Of a DNA stretch of 64,000 nucleotides, positions 24,901 through 37,423 are shown in pieces. The DNA comes from Drosophila persimilis (Eukaryota > Arthropoda > Insecta > Diptera > Drosophilidae), in NCBI RefSeq assembly GCF_003286085.1, contig NW_020825288.1, positions 12,648,001-12,712,000 of the forward strand. The letters are read 5' to 3'. Both the position numbers and the translations under genes were made by a program. Every line of letters begins with the position of its first letter. Positions within the stretch are counted from its first letter, which is position 1. Under the pieces are notes generated by a model, which saw only the letters and a program-made list of their open reading frames with translations, was not told the origin of the DNA and searched no databases.

Positions 24901-27564
24901 ATCGAGAATGAGAGTCTATAGGGGAAATACTTCAAACATGACTAAGTTTTTGGTTCTCTTTCGAATTGTGAATGAATGTAGATTAATATTTTGTGTGAAA
25001 TAATATTGGCTGTAGGTAAAGAAAGCCCAGAGAATACTCTTTGAAAGTGTTTGCAAATGTCGTGATTATAATTAAGATTAGATTAGATAAGATTAGAGAC
25101 CGCTTTAGAGAGAACTATGAACATTTTTTAATTCACTTGGAATAAATGTAGATTATGACAACCGAGCAAGAGTTCGCTTCCCCTTTTGTTTTTAGTTGCA
25201 GCAGCACTTTGCATTGTATTTTGTTTTTGGATTCGCGGGACCAAGACTCTGTCTGTCCGAGTCTCGAGGCGTCATGCATGCGACATGTATTGTGTTTCTG
25301 TTCAAGAACAAATCTCGGACCAATGAGAGCAGCCTGGAGTAGACACGTGTGCCCTCCTTTGGGGCATCTCTCTCTTCTGGCCATCTCTTTTCGGCTTATC
25401 CCCCATTCATCAGGCACACCTTTCGTGTGTCCGTTTATCCGGTCATTTTTCTCTGTCTCTTGCACTATTTCTAGTTATGACAGAGTGGGGATTTTCTATC
25501 GAAAATATATAAATTTGCACATATAAATAGATGAAAAGCGGATAAATAATGTTGTGCAGACTGCCATTTCCTCGACTGCCTTTTGTTTTTGGTTGTGTCT
25601 GCAGCAGCATCGATTTGCATTCAGTGAACGATGCTCTCAGAATTATTCAGTATTTCATACTCTGAAAAAAAAGAGAGCACTGGTGCAGGGATACAACCAA
25701 AAAAACAGGCGGAGCATCCGCACGAGAGGATTACCAGATCCGAAAAAAAAAGAAATATCATATTTTCCAGCAAGAAAACCCCGGAAAAGTTTTGCTGGTT
25801 TGCGTTGCACATTTTATGAAAAGCAGCAGAGAAGATGAGAAGCAAAAATTGCATTTTTCTACAGATGTCGGTGGCAGCATCTAGAAGGGGGGGAAGTAGG
25901 AGGTGGGGGCAGCCTCCTCGTCTCATATTTTTGGCCGCAAAAAGTTTGGCGCTGTGGTAGTCCCTGGCTCTCTCCTTCTCTGGCAGACTTGTGGCATGAG
26001 AAACCATTTTGAATTTTCAATATGAAAAGCCATTTCTCTGGCTTGCCTCGTCACGCCCAGTGGCCCAGACTGCCACACGCTTGGGTCATTTGTCAGTAAT
26101 TAATTTTGTGAGTGGCTTCCATCAGTTTGGGGCGATTCGAGATCATCTTCAATCAATAAATATTCGTTTGGTTTTCGGCACAATATAAATTGTCGTTGCA
26201 AGCAACATGTGACGACGGAGCATGACGCAACAAGCGGCAGATGATTGGTCACTTTCTGTGCCAGATATGCATATCATTGATTGTTGCATTTTCCCCCCAT
26301 GAAAAGGATAGCCTGTTCATTTTATTTGACTCCAGATGTTGTGTATCTTGAGGATGCTTGGAAACTCGAAAAGTTTTTGTTGGACAAACAGAGCTAGAAC
26401 CCATTTTAAGTCAATTAGAACGCTCTTGACAGGCAGTCCTCTTTTTGTTGAATAATTGTTGTGGGAGCTGATGGTTTGAGGAGGCAATGGAAACAATTCT
26501 AAGAGGTTCGTTTGAAGGTTTCTAAGATTATATGTAAATCAGCGGCGAGAAGACATTTCTGGAGCTTTCCAACAACAAATTTAAAAAAAATCATGCACAC
26601 GACAAGCAAACTTCTGTACATTGAGCATGGATGTGCCCACCGCTAATCTGTAGACATGGCTCGAATGTTATTTAAGAAACAGGATGCAGAGATCTGCCAG
26701 CTATCCTGAGGTACATTGGAGCAGGCGATGTTTCTGCTAAAAGTTTTGATAGGCGCCATCCTGTACTTCCATTTCAAACTCAAAAACTATACGCTTCAGG
26801 AAAGTGTTGCCCTGACAACACTTTAAAGGATAAGGTAAGGATAAGGAAACCACAGCTAAAGCTTTTCCCCTGTTTACAAGTGTCAGTGTGTTCTCCCCCA
26901 AGTATGCGTGCACTCGTATCTTTACCATTTTCCTGTTTGTGTGGTGCATCCTGTGCACACTCCCTCTCGCTGGCAATGTCATTCGATCTGTTGTCCTTGC
27001 CACTTGCTGCTGCATCGTTGCTGGGACAACTGCGTTAAAAATCACTTGGCAGCTGTATCTTGGAAGCTGCTGCTGCAACAACTGCCAAAATGTAATGCAG
27101 CTTTAATCAATCCCCCCCCCCCCAAAGTAGTAAGGAAGTTGCCACAGAGAAGTAGACGGCAGCATAGATTGGTGGAGCACTGGAGGAAATCAATGAATCG
27201 TCGGGTTTCTCTTTTTCTGCTTGTCTGGCCATCAGTTTTCATGCCCTTCTGCGTTTCATGGAACACGAAACACGGTTTGATCTCTCGGTTTGACGACTTC
27301 TGTAGCCTTGACAGTACGCAAAGCGTTGCCGAATCCCTTTAGCCTTCAGTCCTTTGTCACTGTTGTCCTTGTCTTTTGCGATGCCTCTCCCTGTCGTGTC
27401 ATTCTGTGTGTATCTGTGACTGTGTGTGGGGGACGAAATTTGCATAGTTTTCAATTAATTTACCCTCCTCCTGGGAGTCACGCAATGCAGTTGGGATGCT
27501 GTGTGTGTGTGTGGCAGGTCATGACAATAGAAGGCTATCTTGTGGGACTATTCGAGGGCGACTG

Positions 27565-27865
27565 AAGGATTTGGAACTAGCAATCGGAAAGGAACTAGAG
27601 CCAGGATCCCTAATAGAACCACTAGTAAAACGGAATTCGGAAGCGGTTCTGATGGAGCTCCAATAGAAATAACTTAAGGAATGAAAAGCAGAACCAGAAG
27701 TATGACTAGAACTAGAGCTAGAACCAGAAGCAATGATAGAAATATAGGAGTACGATAAAAGATGGAACTTGTAAAAAAAATCAGAGTTGCTAATGGAGGA
27801 TCAGACGGAACTACTTTTGGAACTATAACTAAATATTGAACTAGAACAATATAGCTTGGTTCCAA
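27565..27865 (+). repeat. GAACTAG/GAACCAG-rich simple-sequence block
   Basis: This stretch of about 300 bp is built from degenerate GGAACTAGAACCAGAA-type hexamers mixed with unique sequence. It looks like a decayed hexanucleotide tandem repeat. No coding frame is recognisable. Confidence 0.5.
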
Positions 27866-30800
27866 AGTGTATAAGGAACAATACTAGCCATTCTAAAGCC
27901 TGACAGCTTAATGAATATTTCATAAAAAAATTTAATCCCCATAGCTGACTTCTCTCTCGGAAGCACTATTTGTCATTGTGTGCAAACGTTCCTTAACGGA
28001 TTAAAAACAAGCAAAATTGAATCCCCATTCAATAGAATGACCAAACAAAGTTCTGAAACCCCATGCAGTATGTAAACTGTTGATAAACTTCGAAAAAGGT
28101 TAAAAAAGGGATTTCATATTGGATTTTTCACTGATTTTGTTGTTGAAAAAATATAGCAAAAGTTTGACCTACTTTTGCAACAATTTCGAACCAGAAAACA
28201 CCCAATAACACAGAAGATTTCCATCATTATTATTCCTCGCTGGTTTACCGCTCAATTCAATGAAAAATTCATTAAATAACAACATTCCACAGGAAAAACT
28301 AGAGTTCCATCAGGATTATTGTTGCTATATTTCCTAGTAAAAGTGGCACAGCACCGCACATTCCTCTGTGGAATGTAAAATTCATTAAATAAATAACATT
28401 CGCTAATTTGTGTAATTATTTATATTTATGCGACAGCTGCAAATTTCCGCACGTTTCATGGGGGCGGGCTCCACGAGTACATCCTGTCTGTTGCTCCTCC
28501 GTAGCCTCGGCTTCTGGCACGAACACGCACACGTGCTATCCCGTGGCCCCATTCTCACATCCACACATCCACATGTGGCGGAAGGTCGCAAATTAAATGA
28601 GCGAGAGCGCCCCATAAGCAGGCAACACATTTCCACATATTTTCAATGATTTTTTTTTTCGGTGCCTGACTTTGCTTTGCCCTCTCTCCCTGTCTCTCTT
28701 TAGCTTTTCATTCTCTTTTCGCCATTTTTGTTTGTTACTTTCTTTTCGAAAATGTCTGCCATTTACTTTCCGTTTCCGTTACATTCTGTGCACGGACGGA
28801 CTTTTGTTGATAAGATATTACGTATATCATTTGGGGAGGGGGTAGCTTTGTGTCTGCCTTTCGCTCTGATGTAATTTGATTCGCTTTTAGTGCAAATATG
28901 GGTTAATGCGATTTTTATGTCATTTATTTGACGCTTTTTTTGATGGGTCGCATGGGTGATGGGTGATGGGTGGTCTCTGTCTCTCTTTGGGGTTATCCAC
29001 CCTCTCCCACAGCAAATGGAAATGTTCTGTTGCTCTACAGCGAAAATGTGGCTTTTTCATAGTCGTATCTATGGCATAACTGAATCGATAAAACCTAACC
29101 ATACTCCCCCCAACCCGCTGGCGCTATCCTTCGAAACTATTGTCAACATATCATCAGAATCATGAGAAAATATGCCAACGAGAGGACCCCTCTTCGATGC
29201 AGACTAGTACAGTGCTGCGTATGTGGGAAATAAACTCTCTGTCTCTCTTTATCTGTGGCAGCTGCGACCTCCTTCCGACTGCTGACAGTTGCATGACATA
29301 TGCAGTGGCCACAACCGAATGTTGCAGTACCAGAAACGGGAATGGCAACCTGCAGTTGATGACGAAGCAGCTGCCCTTCCCAGTGCCACTTGCGGTTGCA
29401 AAACAGGGTGCCCCGGTGCAGCCTAGATCACGTAGAACCCATCAATATATTATCACACACGAAATGAGATACGTACATAGGCACATGTTCTAGATACAGA
29501 GAGCGGGAGGGAGGGAGGGCTTAAACAAAAATCAATGATAATCCATTTAAGCCATTAACAACAGACGGGGCTGGGGCGACAACTGCCAGAGCCAGTGGTA
29601 ACTGCAACTGCAACTGCAACTGCATTTAGCTGCACTTTGCCCTCTTCTCTGCACTGCACGGCACTGCTTATGTAAGATATCACTAGATATAACATAATAT
29701 ATGGTAAACATCTATCGGTGAAGAATGGCATAGTGAAAAATTAAAACACATCCATATTTCAATTAGATCTTTGGTTTTTAAATACAAAAATGTTGGAATT
29801 AAATAGATTTTGATTTAAGAACACATTTATTAAAAAATCTAATTTTAAAACGCTTTAAAATACATTTGTAGGGAAATAAGAAATATATTTAATTTGTATA
29901 AGAAATATATTTAACTAAAATAAATAAATTTAAATGAAATATATTTTTACAACTTAAACTCTCAAAATCTGAATATCACACTTTCAGGGTGTTTTTTTCC
30001 TGGGTGTATATATGGATGGTATGTGGAGGATGTCGAGCGCGTCTCTCTCAATGTGCATGTCGAATGTGCGTGATGATGGCAGAGCAGCAAACCAGCCAAA
30101 CGTGACCTCATCCATATTACACAGGCGTCAGCCACCCACTCGCACTCCCAATCCCAATCCCCACTTCCTATACGCGGTATGTGGCATGTGGCAGGATGGG
30201 AGGGGGGCTCCCGTGAAATGTTTGTGTTTAACAATTGCTAAACATTTGGTACGCACTGTGCGAGCAAATATGCAAGAATCCATATACACTTTCATAAGTA
30301 AACAGAGCACCACTCCCAAGAGATCCGCACTAAACAATGACCTACAAAGCGTACAAGAGGGGGAGTGCTTGTGACCCAGAAGCTAATAAGTTGTTTGATC
30401 ATCTCTATAGAAAGATTCATACAGTACTCATTGAGTTCAGGGTTTTCCGTGTGTGCCTCAACAAAAGACTTTCATCGATTTAATCATTTATTTATAATTA
30501 AAAGACTACAAAGTTTATGGCTCTAGCTTTTCTAGAATGTTTATAGCCAAATTTTCACTGGAATTCCATTTTCTATTTCCCCGTGTCTACTCACAGAAGC
30601 TTAAAGTAAGGATTAGCTTCAGGAAAAACAGTACACAACAGAACTACATATACGAAAAATTCGATCAGTGTATGCATTTCATTATCTATTAAAATAAATC
30701 TTTGTTTGCTGGTGCTGTCGCTGCTGCAGTTTATCGATTGCCGGCTGCTGCATCTGTTGGTGAAATCTGTTTAAAGATTTATGAGAACTTGTTTGGGTTT

Positions 30801-32057
30801 CGGCTTTACGACTATACATTAATTCACAGTACTGTGACGTCAAGCGATGCTCTGGTATTCCAGGGATCACCATGATGATGATGATGATGATGTGATGGCT
30901 GATTGTTGTTTGGCTTACTCTCGGAACAGCCGTTTGTTTATTCCCCCAGCTATACCTATTTCTATCCATTTTCACATTCGTTTGACTCATCTATTGACTC
31001 TTTAAAATATTCACACTTTATTTTTGCAGTGTTAATTATTGCCTTCCGGTGATTCATTCCCGCGCTCGTTCTCAAACCTTTGTGACCCACGGCAATTGAC
31101 TTTGTGTCTCGTGTCACTGCAATTTGTACAGCCAGTACCCAGTGCTCGGTAGGGGGTATTCGAATGGGTATATTCTTCTTAGACTAACTATGAATAACGA
31201 CTTATAAATCTGTTGGAAATACATTTCGATTTTAGAGGTCTGCATGGGGAACGCGATCTAAAAGGTATACCATATGTTAAATACCCCACTCCACGCCTGT
31301 CACGGAATGTGGAATGTAATTGTTGGGTTTTAATGATGCTATCGATTGCCACAGTTGCGTTTGAAATACGAATATGCAAATCAATGCAATTGCATGGAAA
31401 TTGATTTGATTTGCTCTGTGTTTGTGTGTGGCATTGCCCTATCATAATATTGTACATTCAATTTGAGTGGAAAACGTTTACGTCAGAGACATGTAATTTC
31501 AATTTAAATTAAAATCATTTTAAGCTGCTTAATCAGTTGTAAATCGTTGTGGAAAATGGCAAGATATCAGAATGGAGTGTTCCTTTTACTTATTAGAAAT
31601 TGTTCTGGCAGATCTTGAAAGATGTTCTTTCCACTTTCTTTCATTCTCACAAATAATATTGCTTTCACCTTTTCTCTTAGTGTCTCTTGAATATCGGACT
31701 ATAATTTTCTTCCCCTCTCTTGGGCTCTCTTTCTTCCCGGCTTTCAGTCTGACTCACTCCCTCCACTCCACTCCACTGAACGGACAATTGGTCTTTCGTT
31801 GATTACAATTTGCGGTATTTTCTGCCACTCTCCCTCCCTCTCTCTCTTTTGTTTGCTCTTTAAACTTACTTCTCATGGCTTTTGTTTCTGTTTTGTGCAA
31901 TTTCACGCCGACGCGAGCATTTGTTGTCTCATTTTAATAATCCCCTCTGCCGACATCGCTGCTGGCCTCAACTCTTCTCCTTCTCTCTCTTGCTCTTTTG
32001 CCAAACAATGAGCGAGTAAAGCATTTGCCATGAAATATTTACGCCTCTCATTTGTAT

Positions 32058-32058
<1 letters not shown>

Positions 32059-32091
<33 letters not shown>
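32059..32091 (+). repeat. (TG)n microsatellite
   Basis: About sixteen TG dinucleotides in a row, continuing as TTGGTGCGTG. It should be highly polymorphic. Confidence 0.95.
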
Positions 32092-32092
<1 letters not shown>

Positions 32093-32895
32093 GGTGCGTG
32101 TAAATAAACGCTGCATAAATGAGGGCGCGCGCGTGATATATTCATGAATGATGACAGTGCAGCAGCAGCGAGCCACCGTTGACCTTGTAATTATTTCACA
32201 GTATTTCACCTTTTTCTTGGTCTTCATTTCGCCAACATGTACGTCGGCTTCGTCCTGCTGGAAACAGAGACCTCTGCTGCTGGCTTGATGATTTAATACT
32301 GTCCCATACTCTCAGAGCTGCTCTGCTGCAGTAGATGTTCCAAGTTGTAATTGTATGAGGTGAAACTTTGAGTCTGGCACTTGCATATATTAATTTACCT
32401 ATTCGCAAACAAGACAGGAGGCCTTTTAGCACTGCTTCACCTTTTATTAACATGCCTTGATCTTGCTCGCAGTGCTGCTGCTGCGCCGATTCTCTCACTT
32501 CTACAGTTTTAACCTGCTGCCTCTGCTACTGTTTTTACCTCTGCTGAGCATGAATTCGCTGCTTTTGTCTCTTTTGCTCTTTACATCTCTGCCAGCAGTG
32601 CGGCCACTGCTGATCCTTCTATCGCGCTGCTGCTGCTTCTGTGCGTCTCTCATTGTTACTGTTTCTACTGCTCTCGCAGCGCAGTCTCTGCATCTCTCGC
32701 TGCCAATGCTCTCTGCCTCTTTCCATTGTTTCTCTCTCTGCCGCCCTGTCAGGGTTCCCACCTCTGTTTCTGTTCACTTGTTTTGGCTTCGCATACCCGT
32801 CATGCGAGTGCGAGTCAATTAAAGTGCAACGCAAACACTGAATCCCGTCACGTGCAGATGGGTTTCGGGATGCCCAATGGCTGTTGTTTTCATGC

Positions 32896-34007
32896 TTTTT
32901 ATACCCGATACTCAAAATGAGTATTGGGGTATATTAGATTTGTGGTAAAAGTGGATGTGTGTAACGTCCAGAAGGAATCGTTTCCGACCCTATAAAGTAT
33001 ATATATTCTTGATCAGCATCAATAGCCGAGTCGATTGAGCCCTGTCTGTCTGTCCGTCCGTCCGTCTGTCCGTCTGTCCGTCCCCTTCAGCGCCTAATGC
33101 TCAAAGACTATAAGAGCTAGAGCAACGATGTTTTGGATCCAGACTTCTGTGATATGTCACTGCTACCAAAATATTTCAAAACTTTGCCACGCCCACTTCC
33201 GCCCCCTCAAAGGGCGAAAATCTGTGGCATCCACAATTTTAAAGATACGAGAAAACCAAAAACGCAGAATCGTAGAGAATGACCATATCTTTTATGCTGC
33301 AGAATCTGAATTGGATCGTATTATTATTATAGCCAGCATCAAGAAAACAATTTCATTTTTTCTCGCCCTGTCTCTCTCTAACACACACGTAGCATAGGCG
33401 GCTTTGCTTAGAGTAAAACATTAGCGCCTAGATCTCAGAGACTATAAAAGCTAGAGCAACCAAATTTGGTATCCACACTCCTAATATATCGGACCGAGAC
33501 GAGTTTGTTTCAAAATTTCGCCACACCCCCTTCCGCCCCCGCAAAGGATGCAAATCTGGGGATATTCACAAATCTCAGAGAATATTAAGGCTAGAGTAAC
33601 CAAATTTAGTGTCCGTACTCCTGTTAGATCTCACTATAAAACGTATATCTCAAAATTTCGCCCCACCCCCTTCCGCCCCCACAAAGGACGAAAATCTGTT
33701 GCATCCACAATATTGCAGATTTGAGAAAACTAAAAACGCAGAATCATAGATAATGACCATATCTATCAGATTGGTGAATCTGGATCAGATCAGATCATTT
33801 TTATAGCCAAAAGGAACAAATCAATTTGCATTGGCTACGCAGCGCCCGACGTCACGCTCAGACTGATTTTCTGTCTCTCTCGCACGCACTCTTTGTCGTG
33901 TCGTTAAATATTAGCGGCGTCTGCCGGAGGAGAGCCATACTGACTTAGTATCGGGTATAACCGTAGAGTTGCGGTGTCCGCAGCAACTCACAACGTTCCC
34001 CCTCGTT
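32896..34007 (+). mobile_element. DINE-1-like (SGM/ISY-type) Helitron-derived element, copy 2
   Basis: It lies in the same orientation as copy 1 and is nearly the same along its full length: the TATACCCGATACTC head at 32900, GTCTGTCC run at about 33043-33083, about 126 bp internal repeats, terminal hairpin (33965-33988) and GTTCCCCCTCG tail. The differences seen are scattered substitutions and small indels, mostly in the middle (for example 33360-33430). The flanking DNA differs completely from copy 1, so this is an independent insertion and not a large duplication. A CT/GA-rich block sits at 33351-33382. Confidence 0.85.
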
Positions 34008-35955
34008 CTTTCTTTATTTTGCTCCCACCCTTCCCCCGGGTTTTATTGTGTTCATGGCATATCCGACGAAAAGCGTTAAATGGATTTTTCCTTTCATTTG
34101 CGGTGAAAAGTCGGTACTTATGGACTTTATCTCACTTACATTCGCATATCCCAAAGTGAATATTTTATGGTCACATTGAATAATTGTTAAAGCTGGTATT
34201 TTTATTGATTTAATTCGTTTAAATAAAGATAGAAATAGATTGAAGAGCTAACAACAAAAAAGTGTTTGCCAAAAAGTTGGTATAAGAGCCTTAAGAGCCT
34301 TTAGATACCCTCTTGATGGGCAATTTTTCGAATTTTATCAATTTTGTCATCCTTAAACGACAAATCCCCTTTAAGCGTTTTTGTCAAGGCTCACGTTTTA
34401 CAGATTATGTTCTAATGCAATTCTATCAAATCAATCAGCTTTAAATTGATTAACTATCTAACGAACTATCTCTATATTTTCATGGAAACACGTACAATTT
34501 TACATATTTTCCCCCCCATATTTCGTGAACATCCGGCCATCTGCTAATTGGCAAATGTTGGGCATCGCTTTGAATGTCTGACAAACCATATGCAAAAAAC
34601 CACCATCAACTGGCTGGATCTCCCACGTGTACAGTATACACAATATCTATCCGGAACAACCATCGTTTATCCCCACCAATCCTCCCACCCATCCAGCGGC
34701 CGGCCTGCCATTTCGACGACAATTTTATATAGTTTGCATTTCAATTTGTTTTGCGGTGGCTGGGCGAACAAAAAATGTTGCGGCCTGCGTGAAAAGCCAT
34801 CGATTTTGGTGGTTGTTGTTTGTCCATTTTCTGGCCACGCCCACTTGATTGCATTAGCCCTGATCGCTTGGTTGCATGCAAAGTGGTGCGCCTAGGAGGG
34901 AGAGGAAGGGGCCGGCCGGGCAACTCCCTTTTGAATTTCTCTGGGGGCACAATTTATTTTGCAACGTCTCGTTATAAAGATTCTTGCTTGTGTTCCGTGT
35001 CCCTCGGAGGGAATTCACCCCGAGCAAAAGGGTATACATATACGAAATACGAGTATATATAGCCCCTATGGTTTTTTTATACCGTTGTATTACGTGACGT
35101 TAAAGCAACACAAAAAGCCAACAGCTTGGCCTGAAATAAAAGTAGCTCCAGCTGAGAAAAATAAATGTTGTAAGTACGTGCGGCTAAACACGTGTACTTG
35201 ACTTGTTGGCCATATAAGGCAAGCCGGGCCGGTCCCAATTTGGGGAGCACAGATTGTGTTTTTTGCGTGCACATCGTAAAAATCGACTGCAAAATTGACT
35301 GTCAAACTGTGTAACAAAAGAGACTTATTTGGGCGGAGAAATGCTGTTCAAGAGATTTCGATCTATGCTACGTTCTACACGAAATGAGGTAAAAGGACAT
35401 GGGAAAGGTTAGGGTTATAATCTTTCCCAATTCCATGCTCATTGTCTCTTGTGAGGCAATTGGTTTGCATTTCAACCATGTAATCTCTAAAGTGGCGTTA
35501 CTGCATTCAGACCAAACAATTAGGTCCCTGGTTCCACGTGTACTTGTAGTGTAGCGTCGTTGTCGGGTTACAATGGAACTGGAGCCCCCGCCCTCACCCC
35601 GCGACCGACGACTGGCTGCCATCACCACTCCCATTAGGCCATTGTAAGCCGAAGGGCTGGCTGTGTGTAGTGCCGCAACAAAGGGACAATGAACTCACAT
35701 CAGACGCGGAAAATTACGAGTCCTAAGTGGTTGGAGGCGGCAACTGCAACTATAGTTGTTTTCAGCTATCCGATAATTTATCCTAACCAGGTAGTTCCTT
35801 ACATTGAAATTAGCCCTAAATACAGGAAAGGAAAACTAAAAACTGGAAAACGGGATTACTCGTGTTATCGATTTATAGCAGTTTATCGGCTTTAATCGAG
35901 ATTAGTTTTGTACAAATTTATTAAGTCTTAGGCAATTACTTTGGAAAATCATTAA
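34008..35955. other. Non-coding stretch
   Basis: Nothing gene-like is seen. The sequence is AT-rich with unrelated short ORFs. The last three bases (35953-35955, TAA) are the left target-site duplication of the following transposon. Confidence 0.6.
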
Positions 35956-36120
35956 TAGCCTCTGCACACTGAGCCCATCCCGGGGGAATGGTGGGATTTT
36001 TTGACAAATGTGAAACTCCGATTCACACTGCCACCATCCACCATCCAACATCCATCAAAAACAGCTGATGCCAATAACAAGTTCATTAAATTTGCGCGGA
36101 AGATTTATTAATTCTTAATA

Positions 36121-36881
36121 ATGGATGATAGAGATATAGCAATTATTTCGGCTGTGGTTGCACAGCAAAATATTTTCTTGCACCAACTAATAATGTTGAT
36201 TAATGATGATGACGATGAGGACTTTAACTTTGACGAAGATGAGATGCTTGACTGGGTCACTGCCATAAAAACACAAAAGCCAGGAAGGTTATGGTCGTAT
36301 GTGAGTACTTCTACTAACTTCAACCAAAGTTTAAAGTACAAGGACATATTTTATGGTTTTAGAAGCGGTTCGGGACATTTTGGGAGAAAGATGTACCAGA
36401 AAACAACGAGGCGTTTTTCAAAGAGAGTTTCCGAATGGAGAGGCACTGCTTTGATATTTTAGTGAATCGGCTTGAAGTGCTGCGAAAGAAGGACACCAAC
36501 TGCCGAGCTGCAATTCCTTTGGAAAAGCGCATCGCCATTGCGCTATACACTTTGGGCTCGTCCTCTGAGTACCGAACAGTTGGCAGGCTTTTCGGTGTAG
36601 CTCCAAACAGTGTGTGTAATATCCTGCACGAGTTTTGCAGAGCACTTATCCACGAGTTTTCGAATGAGTACAAAAATAATAGCGCCATAATAATGAGCTG
36701 TTGTATTTTACACAATATATTAAATATGCACAACAGCGCGATTAATGAAAATTGGGAGCTTGCAACAAATGAGCAGCGCGAACAGCCCGATACCAGCAAC
36801 ACTTCTGCTGACTTTAATCAGCCAGCAGAACAGATACGATCTGCAATCGCAAAATATTGTGTAGACCGTAATGAAAATTAA
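36121..36881 (+). pseudogene. Harbinger transposase remnant, catalytic core deleted, still open
   Basis: Exon 1 (36121-36300) encodes 60 residues with an acidic DDDDED run. A 62 bp intron follows (36301-36362, GTGAGT donor, CTAAC branch-like word, TTTTAG acceptor). Exon 2 (36363-36881) restores the family reading RFGTFWEKDVPENNEAFF, then FRMERHCFDIL and the helix-turn-helix-like stretch EKRIAIALYTLGSSSEYRTV/GRLFGVAPNSVCNILHEFC. The C-terminal hallmark MSCCILHNILN follows almost at once. About 232 residues are predicted, against roughly 350-400 for full transposases. The DDE catalytic segment between HEFCRALIHEF and the SCCILHN motif is missing, yet the frame stays open across the junction. 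It cannot catalyse transposition alone. It could be a neutral deletion product or a DNA-binding regulator. Confidence 0.8.
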
Positions 36882-36885
36882 AAAC

Positions 36886-37117
36886 TCATTTATTTTTATT
36901 TTTTAAAACTTCTAAGAGATCGTTCTGGAATTTTGTTTGGGTGCTGATCAAGTCCTGCACCATCTTCTCCTGCCTAACGTGGTGGTCCTTTTGATGTTCG
37001 AGAACGAACATGATGTTGTTTGCTGCATTGTGTAATAATATTATATATTATAAACAATAAAAAACAAATATATCTATTCAACGTACCACTGGAGGAGTTT
37101 TCTGGCACTAAATCCAT
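36886..37117 (-). CDS. Short spliced second ORF of the Harbinger element (accessory-protein remnant)
   Basis: On the minus strand, exon 1 (37117-37087) starts ATG GAT TTA. A GTACGT donor (37086-37081) and a CAATGCAG acceptor (37024-37023) define a 64 bp intron. Exon 2 (37022-36886) ends in TGA. Together they give 55 residues (168 nt with stop): an N-terminal MDLVPENSSS, then a heptad-like charged helix (FVLEHQKDHHVRQEKMVQDL and onward) ending KNKNK. Its stop lies 4 bases from the transposase stop, so the two genes converge. By position it matches the C-terminal tail of the Myb/SANT-like accessory protein of Harbinger elements, without the DNA-binding domain. The exact family is inferred. Confidence 0.55.
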
Positions 37118-37423
37118 TTTATTAATAAGTTTTTGGTCTGCTGTCCTTCCGAGCTGTTCTGTTGTTGTTTTTGTTTTTTGTTAATTTTGTCACAATCATT
37201 GTTTACGTTTTCGCAGTGAATACCATTTTTCCATTGTGAATGACAATTATTCAGAGTTGCATTTGAAAACCATCGGCTAACTATCGCATAGAAACGTGCG
37301 GTTTAGGAACATCCAAAATGGATGGTGGACTAACTGGGAAATTTTCGGAACGGCAAAACCTTACGGACCATCCCCGAAATGGATGGTGGATGGTGGATGG
37401 TCGTCAGTGTGAAAAGCCTATAA

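Larger units (their letters stand above)
18697..32895. other. Non-coding stretch between two DINE-1-like copies
   Basis: No real gene was found. It holds a low-complexity zone of repeated GGTATTTT(C/T) words (19760-19960, also flanking copy 1 at 17530 and 18740-18850), a CT run (20245-20269), a roughly 31 bp minisatellite (21.9 kb), and GAACTAG-rich DNA (27.57-27.86 kb). There is also a CTGCAA run (about 29600-29622), an ATG trinucleotide run (30872-30891), CTG/TCTGCTG-rich pyrimidine DNA (32460-32760) and a long TG run (32.06 kb). The ORFs of 100-145 codons here are low-complexity and overlap one another in several frames. Confidence 0.6.
35956..37420. mobile_element. PIF/Harbinger-type DNA transposon, internally deleted
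   Basis: A complete 1465 bp element bounded by TAA target-site duplications (35953-35955 and 37421-37423), the 3 bp TWA-type target of PIF/Harbinger elements. The terminal inverted repeats match at 14 of 17 positions: left TAGCCTCTGCACACTGA, right TCAGTGTGAAAAGCCTA. Subterminal CCATCC/GGATGG repeats lie in inverted orientation (about 36029-36057 on the left; 37317-37325 and 37379-37400 on the right). Inside are two convergent spliced ORFs: a Harbinger transposase lacking its catalytic centre (+) and a 55-residue second ORF (-). Autonomous Harbinger elements usually carry a DDE transposase and a Myb/SANT-like partner, so this looks like a deletion derivative of both. Confidence 0.9.

Noticed and set aside
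36359..36802. Minus-strand ORF of 147 codons
   Set aside because: It is the shadow of the Harbinger transposase exon on the plus strand, which carries the recognisable motifs.
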